Assembly: GCA_017541025.1 (NCBI GenBank)
Contig: JAFXZY010000002.1
Coordinates: 1-64,000 of the forward strand
Length of the DNA: 64,000 bases
Direction of reading: 5' to 3'
DNA from: Bacteroidaceae bacterium
GTDB taxonomy: Bacteria > Bacteroidota > Bacteroidia > Bacteroidales > Bacteroidaceae
Shown here: positions 40,688 to 48,144 of the stretch, in pieces
How positions within the stretch are numbered: position 1 is the first letter of the stretch
How the letters are laid out: each line of letters begins with the position of its first letter
The notes under the pieces: model-generated
The model's input: only the letters and a program-made list of their open reading frames with translations
What the model was told of the DNA's origin: nothing
Databases searched by the model: none
Position numbers and translations under genes: made by a program

Positions 40688-41689
40688 GTGAACATTGGAA
40701 ACGTTAATCTCGGAGAGCGCCCCGTTCTGTTAGCACCTATGGAGGATGTTACAGACATAGGGTTCCGTTTGCTTTGTCGGCAGATGGGAGCCGCCATGGT
40801 GTATTCCGAGTTCGTTTCAAGCGATGCGCTCATACGTCTTGTCAACAAAAGTCTGCAGAAACTGCAGGTATGTCCCGATGAACGACCTGTGGCCATCCAG
40901 ATATATGGTCGTGATGTAGATTCTGTTCGTGAAGCAGCTAAGATTGTGGTCGATCAGGCTCATCCCGATGTTCTGGATCTTAACTTCGGCTGTCCTGTTA
41001 AGAAGGTGGCCGGCAAGGGAGCAGGAAGTGGTATGCTGAAGAATATTCCTCTTCTGTTGGATATCACTCGTGCCGTAGTAGAGGCTGTTCCTGATACGCC
41101 TGTAACGGTAAAGACCCGTTTGGCCTGGGATGAGAAATCGCTCTATCTGCCTTCGGGAACGCCTTTTATTGTGGACCTCGCAGAACGTCTTCAGGATTGT
41201 GGCATTCAAGCACTTACCCTGCACGGAAGAACACGTGCCCAGATGTACACCGGCGAGGCCGACTGGGCCCTCATAGGTGCTGTAAAGCAGAACCCCCGTA
41301 TGCACATACCTATTATTGGAAACGGAGACATCACCACAGCAGAAGGTGCCCGTGAATGCTTTGAACGTTACGGTGTAGATGCTGTTATGATAGGCAGGGC
41401 CACCTTTGGCCGCCCTTGGATATTCCATGAGATTGCTCATCCGGAGGCTCCGCTCTCTTTGGATGAAAAGATTGACATTCTCAAGCAGCAGGTGCAGACT
41501 TCCGTAGAGCGTATCGATGAATACAGGGGCATTTTGCATATTCGTCGGCATTTGGCTGCAACGCCCATCTTCAAGGGCATTCCCAACTTCCGCGAGACAC
41601 GTATTCGTATGCTCAGGGCAGAGACTGTAGAGGAGCTCTTTTCCATCATAGAAGACATCCGCAAGCTGTTACAAATAGGAAACACTTAA
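40688..41689 (+). CDS. dusB: tRNA-dihydrouridine synthase (DusB-like)
   Basis: This 333-residue FMN enzyme reduces uridine to dihydrouridine in tRNA. 'APMEDVTDIGFR' starts the barrel, 'NFGCPVKKVAGKGAGSGM' contains the catalytic Cys, and 'LHGRTRAQMYTG', 'GNGDI' and 'MIGRATFGRPWIF' follow. The frame begins with GTG at 40688 just before 'NIGNVNLGERPVLLAP'. No in-frame ATG lies between it and the barrel except inside 'APMEDV', so GTG is the likely start. It is preceded by the REP-like elements and followed 18 bp later by an FMN-binding protein gene. Confidence 0.92.
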   Translation: MNIGNVNLGERPVLLAPMEDVTDIGFRLLCRQMGAAMVYSEFVSSDALIRLVNKSLQKLQVCPDERPVAIQIYGRDVDSVREAAKIVVDQAHPDVLDLNFGCPVKKVAGKGAGSGMLKNIPLLLDITRAVVEAVPDTPVTVKTRLAWDEKSLYLPSGTPFIVDLAERLQDCGIQALTLHGRTRAQMYTGEADWALIGAVKQNPRMHIPIIGNGDITTAEGARECFERYGVDAVMIGRATFGRPWIFHEIAHPEAPLSLDEKIDILKQQVQTSVERIDEYRGILHIRRHLAATPIFKGIPNFRETRIRMLRAETVEELFSIIEDIRKLLQIGNT

Positions 41690-41707
41690 CTATATTGCAG
41701 GAATAGT

Positions 41708-42109
41708 ATGAAAAAGATATTGATAAAAAGACTGTTAATTTTACCCATCCTAACGCTCACGCTTATGAGTTTTGTTCAGGACGACTCTCCCATTTCAGAA
41801 GAGCAGGGCATGATGGTGGTCAATACCACTTCGCTCTGTGCAAATGTTACGGGATATATGGATGCCGTTCCCGTTAAGATTTACATCAAGGGTGGTAATA
41901 TCGAGAAGGTAAAGCCCTTTCCCAACGCAGAGACACCCAAATACTGGGCTATGGTTAAGAAGCAGATGCTACCCAAATGGGAAGGTATGGACGTCAAGAA
42001 GGCGGCAAAATCCAAGGTCGATGCGGTAACAGGGGCGACCTTCTCCAGCAAGGCCCTGCTTAAGAATGTACAAACTGGTTGTGAATATTACGTAAAGAAC
42101 AAAAAATGA
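41708..42109 (+). CDS. Exported FMN-binding domain protein
   Basis: This 133-residue protein has an N-terminal signal or anchor ('LLILPILTLTLMSFV') and an FMN-binding domain of the RnfG/NqrC type. 'DAVTGATFSSKALL' contains the TGAT flavinylation site, where FMN is attached to the second Thr by ApbE-type transferases. It probably carries electrons outside the inner membrane. No ApbE or NADH dehydrogenase gene is adjacent. It overlaps the next gene by 4 nt (ATGA). Confidence 0.85.
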   Translation: MKKILIKRLLILPILTLTLMSFVQDDSPISEEQGMMVVNTTSLCANVTGYMDAVPVKIYIKGGNIEKVKPFPNAETPKYWAMVKKQMLPKWEGMDVKKAAKSKVDAVTGATFSSKALLKNVQTGCEYYVKNKK

Positions 42110-43278
42110 CTTACAATTTCTCTGAAATAGTACCACGTGTCGGTACTGATTGTATGAAGTACGACAAGGTTGACTGGTGTTGTGGCCGCAAGGATGTAAT
42201 ACCCATGTGGGTGGCTGATATGGACTTCCGTACCCCACCCTTTGTCTTGGAAGCCATGCAACGACGTTTGCAGCAGGGTATCTTAGGCTATACCTGTAGT
42301 CATGATGCCTATTGGGACAATATCTGTCGCTGGAACAAAGAGCAATTCGGTATGGACCTAAAACGTGAAGAGGTTACCTACATTCCAGGTGTGGTCTGTG
42401 GCATTTATCTTTGCGTCCAGTGTTTTACCAACGAAGGCGATAAGATTCTTATTCAGGAACCCGTATATCATCCCTTTCGTATTGTTCCTGAACACAGCGG
42501 AAGAGAGATTGTATTCAATTCGCTGGTACGTACCAAGGACAGCTTTACGATGGATATGGACAGCCTGCGACGTGATATTAAAGGCTGTCGCATGATGATT
42601 CTCTGCAACCCCCACAACCCTGCAGGTATCTGTTGGTCGCGTGAGCAACTACAAGAGGTGGCTCATATTTGTGCCGAAGAAGGTGTTCTGGTGGTAAGCG
42701 ACGAGATTCACTGCGATATGCTCCTTGGGGGGCGCAAACATATTCCCTTTGCCAGTGTCAGTGAGGAAGCCCGTCTGAACAGCATTACCCTACAGGCACC
42801 CAGCAAGACCTTCAATATGCCTGGTATTGTGGCATCTCAGACCATTGTCTATGAGCCCAGGAAGCGTAGTAAGTTCTTTACATACATCGAGGGGAACGAC
42901 TTTGACCTCGGCAATGTCTTTGCCTACGACTGCGTTGCTGCTTGCTACAGCCCACAGGGACTGGAGTGGAAGACTCAGATGCTGGATTATGTACAAGGCA
43001 ACATCGATTTGCTCTGTGAGCGCTTGCAGAAAGAATGTCCGCAGATTGTGCCCATCCGTCCTGAAGCCAGTTTCCTTGTCTTCTTGGATTGTCGTGGATT
43101 AGGCTACGAGACGCAGGAGGAGTTGGACGATTTCTTTGCTAACAAGGCTAAGGTTGGCCTCAATTCCGGAGCTATGTTCGGTCCAGGTGGAAAAGGTTAC
43201 ATGCGCATGAATGTTGGTTGTCCCCGCTCAGTAGTCAATCAAGCCATCGACCAGATTGTTGCAGCGCTGGAAAAGTAA
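42106..43278 (+). CDS. patB: MalY/PatB family PLP-dependent C-S lyase/aminotransferase
   Basis: This 390-residue class I/II fold enzyme has 'WVADMDFRTPPFVLEAM' near the N-terminus, 'LCNPHNPAGICW', 'VVSDEIHCDML' (PLP Asp) and the Schiff-base Lys in 'APSKTFNMPG'. 'MRMNVGCPRSVV' is the carboxylate-binding Arg region. The family cleaves cystathionine or cysteine to pyruvate, ammonia and thiol, and is annotated as cystathionine beta-lyase. Length and motifs are complete. It shares an operon with the FMN-binding protein gene. Confidence 0.92.
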   Translation: MTYNFSEIVPRVGTDCMKYDKVDWCCGRKDVIPMWVADMDFRTPPFVLEAMQRRLQQGILGYTCSHDAYWDNICRWNKEQFGMDLKREEVTYIPGVVCGIYLCVQCFTNEGDKILIQEPVYHPFRIVPEHSGREIVFNSLVRTKDSFTMDMDSLRRDIKGCRMMILCNPHNPAGICWSREQLQEVAHICAEEGVLVVSDEIHCDMLLGGRKHIPFASVSEEARLNSITLQAPSKTFNMPGIVASQTIVYEPRKRSKFFTYIEGNDFDLGNVFAYDCVAACYSPQGLEWKTQMLDYVQGNIDLLCERLQKECPQIVPIRPEASFLVFLDCRGLGYETQEELDDFFANKAKVGLNSGAMFGPGGKGYMRMNVGCPRSVVNQAIDQIVAALEK

Positions 43279-43306
43279 GTCGCTGTAGGCAATAAAGTTT
43301 AATAAT

Positions 43307-46267
43307 ATGAAAAAAAAGCACCTCTTTGGAAATTTTGTACTCTTTCTGCTGTGTTGTCCATCTATCACTTGGGCACAGAGTGAGTATAAGGAAGTTAAGG
43401 ATGTTACGACGGCTCTGCTGAAAGCCGAAAAGGAGAGGCAGGTGCTGCTGATCGGGAATCCCAGGGCAGACTCGGTCTGTATTGCCAAGAAGACTATGCA
43501 CATTTTCTGCAACGATAATGCGGCATACCTTTCTTTTCGGGAAGAGAACGTGCAACGCATCTATGCCGAACTGAAGCAGCAGCTTCCTGCGAAGTTCCGG
43601 AAATACAAGATTCAGATTTGGGCCGATGGCCGACCCATAGAAAAGCATATTCCTGCATACTACGGAACGGGAAAGGATAAAGCATTGAAGTGGGCTCCTC
43701 ATGTGGATGTTCCCCTCAAGAAGGATACCGATAAGCCTTACATCCTGAAGGCTGGTTTGAAGGACAGGCATATCGCCCTCTGGCAGAGTCACGGCTGGTA
43801 CTACGAGGAAAAGCTGGACCGCTGGGAATGGCAGCGAGGCCGCCTCATGCAGACCGTCGAGGACCTTTATACGCAGAGCTATGTGCTCCCATTCCTGGTT
43901 CCCATGTTGGAGAATGCAGGAGCCAATGTGCTGTTGCCTCGTGAACGGGATGTCAACAGGCAGGAATATATTATTGATAATGATGAGGCTTCCGGTTATG
44001 CCGAGACCGTTGGTCAGGAGGCTTGGGAAACAGGCAACGGGGCTGGCTTTGCACACAAGCAACAGGTATATCGCGACTTCCAGAATCCCTTCCTCGATGG
44101 AACTTTCCGTCAGGCAGAAACTCAGACAAAGGGAACGGAAAGCATTGCCGAATGGCAGACGGTTATCAGGGAGAGGGGCGAATATGCTGTTTATGTTTCC
44201 TATCAGACGGTAAAGAAAAGCAGCAAGGATGCCCTCTATACCGTCCATCATGCTGGAGGCGAGACCCATTTCCGCATCAACCAGCAGATGATGGGCGGCA
44301 CTTGGGTTTATCTGGGGACTTTCCTCTTTACAGAAGGGCAGACGGCAAGGGTCACGCTGAGCAATCTTTCCGATAAGGCCGGACAGTTGGTAACAGCCGA
44401 TGCCGTGAAGATTGGCGGTGGAATGGGCAATATCGAGCGTGCAGGTCTCCTTAGCGGCTATCCAAGGTTTACCGAAGGCTCCCGTTATTGGTTGCAATGG
44501 GCAGGTGCTCCGGACAGTGTATATAGCATGAAGCACGGCGAGGATGATTATACCGATGATTATGTGAGCCGTCCGCGCTGGGTCAACTGGCTGGCAGGCG
44601 GTTCGGCTGCGTTGCCCAAGCGTAAAGGCCTGAATGTGCCCATCGACCTCAGTATGGCCTTTCATTCCGATGCCGGAGTTACCAAGGACGATGGCATCAT
44701 TGGTACCTTAGTGATTCATAAGACCATCGTGGAGGGCCGCGATACGTATGCCAATGGTGCTTCGCGTTATCTGGCTGCCGAGTTGGCCGACTTGATACAG
44801 ACGCAGATTGTGAACGATGTCAGGGCAACCTGCGCTCCCGAGTGGAGCAGACGCGGCAAGTGGAATTCTTCCTACGCCGAAGCTCGTGTTCCTGAGGTTC
44901 CAGCTATCCTGCTGGAGCTCCTTTCGCATCAGAACTTTGCCGATATGCGCTATGGCCTCGATCCCCGTTTCCGCTTCACCGTCTCGCGTGCCATATATAA
45001 AGGTATGCTCAAGTTCCTCTGCAGTCAGCGTGGCACCCCGTATGTGGTGCAGCCGCTGCCGGTCAGCAATATGCGTGTAGGGCTCAGCGGCAACGAAGCT
45101 ACCTTGCAATGGCAGGCTGTAGCAGATTCGCTGGAGCCTTCTGCAACACCCCATTCCTATATGGTTTATACCCGTATGGATGGGGGTGGTTGGGACAACG
45201 GCCAACTGGTTACGGAGCCTTCTTACAAAACCACCTTGCAGCGTGGTCATATCTACAGTTGGAAGGTTTCTGCCGTGAACGATGGCGGCTGCAGCTTCGA
45301 CAGCGAAATCCTTTCGGCTGGCTTGGCTACGGAACCCGGAAAAGACATCGGTACTGTATTGGTTATCAACGGCTTCGACCGTGTGAGTGCTCCGGCCGAC
45401 TTTGACTATACCTTGGATAACGGTATGCAGTTGGCGGGTTTCAACGACGAATACGACCACGGCGTTCCCTATCTGCGCGACATCAGTTATATCGGTAAAC
45501 AGAAGGAATTCCGTCGTACCATTCCCTGGATGGACGATGATGCCTCCGGGTTTGGTGACAGCTATAGCGACCAGGAAGACCGTGTGATAGCCGGTAATAT
45601 CTTTGATTATCCGTTCATTCACGGTCAGGCGCTGATGGCCTTGGGGTGTAGTTTCACTTCTTGTAGTAACGAAGCTGTAGAGGAAGGGCAAACCCGTCTT
45701 TCCGACTATAAGATGGTAGATCTGATTCTGGGCAAGCAATGTCAGACAAAGATGGGCAATGGTAAGAACCTTCCCTTAGCGTATAAGACATTCAGTGCAT
45801 CCATGCAGCAGCAGATAACACAATACCTGCAAGAGGCAGGCGGCCGTTTTTTTGTCAGCGGAGCCTACGTAGGCACCGACCTTTGGGACAATCCGCTGGC
45901 CAAGCCCATAGATTCGGATAAGAAATTTGCCACCGATGTGCTCAAGTTCCAGTGGCGAGCCAACCAGGCAGCTAAAAGCGAAGGAATAAAGCAGGTGCGG
46001 TCAGCCTTCGGACCTGCCGGTAGTCACTACAGTTATTCCGACACACTGAATGCCCAATGCTACATTGTGGAGTCGCCCGATGCCATAGAACCCGCCAATG
46101 CCAAAGCCCATACCGTTTTCCGTTATGCGCAGAACAACCTGAGTGCTGCCGTCGGTTATAAGGGCGACAAGTATGCCACCTTCATCATGGGCGTTCCTTT
46201 CGAAACCATCACCGGTGCAGATAAGCGTAAAGAACTGATGCAGACCGTCCTGCAGTGTCTGTTCTGA
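43307..46267 (+). CDS. Exported amidase-like protein with inserted golvesin-type domain and FN3
   Basis: This is a 986-residue secreted protein with the signal peptide ending TWA|Q. The N-terminal region (about 120-215) with 'SHGWYY' and 'FLVPMLENAGANVLLPRERD' and a later part ('FHSDAG', then 'VPEVPAILLELLSHQNF') look like the two halves of an N-acetylmuramoyl-L-alanine amidase (Amidase_3) domain. Between them, residues about 230-375 form a golvesin-C-like beta domain ('YAVYVSYQT', 'WVYLGTFLF'). An FN3-like domain ('VSNMRVGLSG...YSWKVSAVND') and a C-terminal domain of about 300 residues follow. Similar proteins are sometimes labelled xanthan lyase in databases, with little support. No T9SS tail is seen. 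Confidence 0.75.
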   Translation: MKKKHLFGNFVLFLLCCPSITWAQSEYKEVKDVTTALLKAEKERQVLLIGNPRADSVCIAKKTMHIFCNDNAAYLSFREENVQRIYAELKQQLPAKFRKYKIQIWADGRPIEKHIPAYYGTGKDKALKWAPHVDVPLKKDTDKPYILKAGLKDRHIALWQSHGWYYEEKLDRWEWQRGRLMQTVEDLYTQSYVLPFLVPMLENAGANVLLPRERDVNRQEYIIDNDEASGYAETVGQEAWETGNGAGFAHKQQVYRDFQNPFLDGTFRQAETQTKGTESIAEWQTVIRERGEYAVYVSYQTVKKSSKDALYTVHHAGGETHFRINQQMMGGTWVYLGTFLFTEGQTARVTLSNLSDKAGQLVTADAVKIGGGMGNIERAGLLSGYPRFTEGSRYWLQWAGAPDSVYSMKHGEDDYTDDYVSRPRWVNWLAGGSAALPKRKGLNVPIDLSMAFHSDAGVTKDDGIIGTLVIHKTIVEGRDTYANGASRYLAAELADLIQTQIVNDVRATCAPEWSRRGKWNSSYAEARVPEVPAILLELLSHQNFADMRYGLDPRFRFTVSRAIYKGMLKFLCSQRGTPYVVQPLPVSNMRVGLSGNEATLQWQAVADSLEPSATPHSYMVYTRMDGGGWDNGQLVTEPSYKTTLQRGHIYSWKVSAVNDGGCSFDSEILSAGLATEPGKDIGTVLVINGFDRVSAPADFDYTLDNGMQLAGFNDEYDHGVPYLRDISYIGKQKEFRRTIPWMDDDASGFGDSYSDQEDRVIAGNIFDYPFIHGQALMALGCSFTSCSNEAVEEGQTRLSDYKMVDLILGKQCQTKMGNGKNLPLAYKTFSASMQQQITQYLQEAGGRFFVSGAYVGTDLWDNPLAKPIDSDKKFATDVLKFQWRANQAAKSEGIKQVRSAFGPAGSHYSYSDTLNAQCYIVESPDAIEPANAKAHTVFRYAQNNLSAAVGYKGDKYATFIMGVPFETITGADKRKELMQTVLQCLF

Positions 46268-46279
46268 CCGAAAGCGGTC
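46266..46279. terminator. Short hairpin between convergent genes
   Basis: GACCG AAAG CGGTC forms a 5-bp stem with a tetraloop at the stop codon of the amidase-like gene, 4 bp before the convergent gene end. It is weak, without a T-run. Confidence 0.35.
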
Positions 46280-46282
46280 TCC

Positions 46283-47872
46283 TTAGACGCTTAGCAAGTC
46301 GCCGCAGATTTCCTCGGCACGTTTCACACGGTTCCAAACCGTCTGCATCTTTGCGTCCATAACTTTTGTTATCTGAACTGGTTTCAGGCCAATCTTCATC
46401 AGACATATTGTGCGGAGCAACGGCTCGCGCATCTGTCGGTTCATTCGTCCCTGCACAGCTTCCAGGAATCCCGGGTACAGGGTTTCTATTGCCACCATAA
46501 GTGCATCCCACGAATCATTGTTCAGAGCAGACCTGCCTGCGGCAATTTCCTGAAAGTGTGCAATGACATCTTCTGCCTTGGTCGTCGCATTGTTCATCAA
46601 GGCGATACGAGTCAGTTCCCTGTTAATCATTTTCCTTTGCTCCAGCAACTTGTCTTTCCCGAATATCTCCTCCGCAAATTTCTTCCTTCTGAAGTAATAA
46701 TATGCCAACAGCGCCAATAAAATACTTAACAGGGTAAGGACACTTATTACAGAGATGAATATGATACGTTCGTCTCGCAGAATCAGAGACCGTTCTTTCT
46801 CTCTGTCGCGGTAGTAGATATAGGCATCCTTGGCTCTTCTTGTCTGTTCAAACGCCCGCTGGGCGATGATAGAATCATTGGTTTCATACAGTCGGCAACC
46901 CCACAAAGCCGCATCGTGGAAGTTTCCCTGCTGCAAATAACAACGCTGAAGTCCGGCAGATGCCTCATACCTTCCGGATAGCGTTTTTACCTTATCTATA
47001 TATGTCTTATAGTGGGAAATTGCCGAATCCGTCTGATTTGCATACTCATGGTATTTGGCCAGACACAATTCGTAGTTGTTGGGTCGCTGGTTTTCAGGGA
47101 GTCGCCTTAGGTGTTGCAGCATAACATCCACCTTTTTGTAACAGTTGTATTTCAGATATATTGTCAGCATATAGGCATAGCTGCTACCGTATTTTAGCGG
47201 AAACAGTTCCTTTTGGAAAGCCTGAAAAGCCTGATCGCAATATTGCAGACACAGCAGCGAGTCGCCCAGATGTTCGTATGCGGCAGCAACATCCACCAGA
47301 TACCATCCCAGCTTTATACCCGATTGTCTGGCCAGTTCTACTGCCTGAAGCCCTGCATGCAACTCATCCTCGTAATTCAGTTGCAGCATATAGAGGTTTC
47401 GTAATTGGGAAAGAGCGTTTTGCCACACAAGGGTATCGGCATCCTGACATTCAGCGGCTATCTCTACAGTTTCCAGGAAACAGCTAACGGCTCTGGGATA
47501 ATCTTTCAGGTCGCGATAGGCACTACCCAGGTAGTAGCAGGCACGTTCTTTGTCGATGGCGTTCTTCTGTTTTCCGAAATAGGCCATTATCTGCAGGGCG
47601 GAGTCGGGATTCGAAGGAACCATATCGTTTTTGTCACGCAAGCGGATGGTCAGCAGATTATACTTCTGCCGGACATAGGCAGAGGACTTCCCGACAGAAT
47701 CCCTCAGGGCCTCGGCACGCAACTGAGCCTTTGGCAGAGAGAACTCGCATTCCTGCCACGTTTGCTCTATGCTCTCCAACAACTGTTGTGCCCCTTCATC
47801 TTCTTTGCAAGAAAACAAAGACAGCACGCAGAATACCACAAGTAACCATCTGTCTTTCCCCATAATCCACAT
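46283..47872 (-). CDS. TPR-transmembrane-HTH regulator (membrane-bound, lipoprotein-like start)
   Basis: This 529-residue protein has an N-terminal signal with lipobox-like 'LSLFSC' followed by helical TPR-like repeats (about 25-340; for example 'RACYYLGSAYRDLKDYPRAV'). One transmembrane segment ('ISVLTLLSILLALLAYYYF', about 375-393) and a coiled region come next, then a C-terminal HTH-like domain of about 60 residues ('MREPLLRTICLMKIGLKPVQ', 'VMDAKMQTVWNRVKRAEEI'). The layout fits the Bacteroidales family of periplasmic-TPR sensors with cytoplasmic DNA-binding ends. It is divergent from a BspA-like gene. A 16-bp motif occurs upstream of both promoters, so control of itself and its neighbour is a strong inference. 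ATG 47863 is an alternative start. Confidence 0.78.
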   Translation of the reverse strand: MWIMGKDRWLLVVFCVLSLFSCKEDEGAQQLLESIEQTWQECEFSLPKAQLRAEALRDSVGKSSAYVRQKYNLLTIRLRDKNDMVPSNPDSALQIMAYFGKQKNAIDKERACYYLGSAYRDLKDYPRAVSCFLETVEIAAECQDADTLVWQNALSQLRNLYMLQLNYEDELHAGLQAVELARQSGIKLGWYLVDVAAAYEHLGDSLLCLQYCDQAFQAFQKELFPLKYGSSYAYMLTIYLKYNCYKKVDVMLQHLRRLPENQRPNNYELCLAKYHEYANQTDSAISHYKTYIDKVKTLSGRYEASAGLQRCYLQQGNFHDAALWGCRLYETNDSIIAQRAFEQTRRAKDAYIYYRDREKERSLILRDERIIFISVISVLTLLSILLALLAYYYFRRKKFAEEIFGKDKLLEQRKMINRELTRIALMNNATTKAEDVIAHFQEIAAGRSALNNDSWDALMVAIETLYPGFLEAVQGRMNRQMREPLLRTICLMKIGLKPVQITKVMDAKMQTVWNRVKRAEEICGDLLSV

Positions 47873-47903
47873 AAATTATATGTTTCGGTATTATTTCTCG
47901 CGG

Positions 47904-47935
47904 CAAAGTTAGAGGTTTTTTATCATTCAGACAAA
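47904..47935 (-). promoter_or_regulatory. Promoter of the TPR-HTH regulator gene
   Basis: On the minus strand, -33 TTTG (47932-47935) and -7 TAACTTTG (47904-47911) have 20 bp between them. The 16-bp motif copy lies 9 bp upstream of the -33 box. Confidence 0.75.
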
Positions 47936-47944
47936 CAAATTCAG

Positions 47945-47960
47945 TCCCAAGTAATCCCAA
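47945..47960 (-). promoter_or_regulatory. Putative operator TTGGGATTACTTGGGA (regulator side)
   Basis: Read on the minus strand, this copy of TTGGGAnTACTTGGGA ends 9 bp before the -33 TTTG of the regulator promoter. It contains two direct TTGGGA half-sites 10 bp apart. Confidence 0.65.
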
Positions 47961-48060
47961 AAATGCTATCTAACATACAAAATCCGGCTTTACACTTAAA
48001 AAGCTAAAACACAATTAGTTATAAGACATTATTCTGGTTTTAAGAAAAAATCACAAAAAG

Positions 48061-48076
48061 TTGGGACTACTTGGGA
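48061..48076 (+). promoter_or_regulatory. Putative operator TTGGGACTACTTGGGA (BspA side)
   Basis: This copy on the plus strand ends 9 bp before the -33 TTTG of the BspA-like gene promoter. It differs at one base from the regulator-side copy and has the same position relative to its promoter. Confidence 0.7.
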
Positions 48077-48085
48077 GCAGTTTTT

Positions 48086-48117
48086 TTTGGAGCAAATACA
48101 GAAACGGAGTAATTTTG
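48086..48117 (+). promoter_or_regulatory. Promoter of the BspA-like gene at 48145
   Basis: TTTG (48086-48089) and TAATTTTG (48110-48117) are spaced by 20 bp. The upstream in-frame start at 48061 would overlap this promoter, which supports ATG 48145. Confidence 0.75.
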
Positions 48118-48144
48118 CAACAAAAACTTGAAAATTTATGGCTT

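Noticed and set aside
43235-45739. Minus-strand open frames of 476 and 343 codons opposite the golvesin/amidase-like gene
   Set aside because: They overlap a recognisable exported protein on the plus strand completely, and their translations look like shadow sequence.
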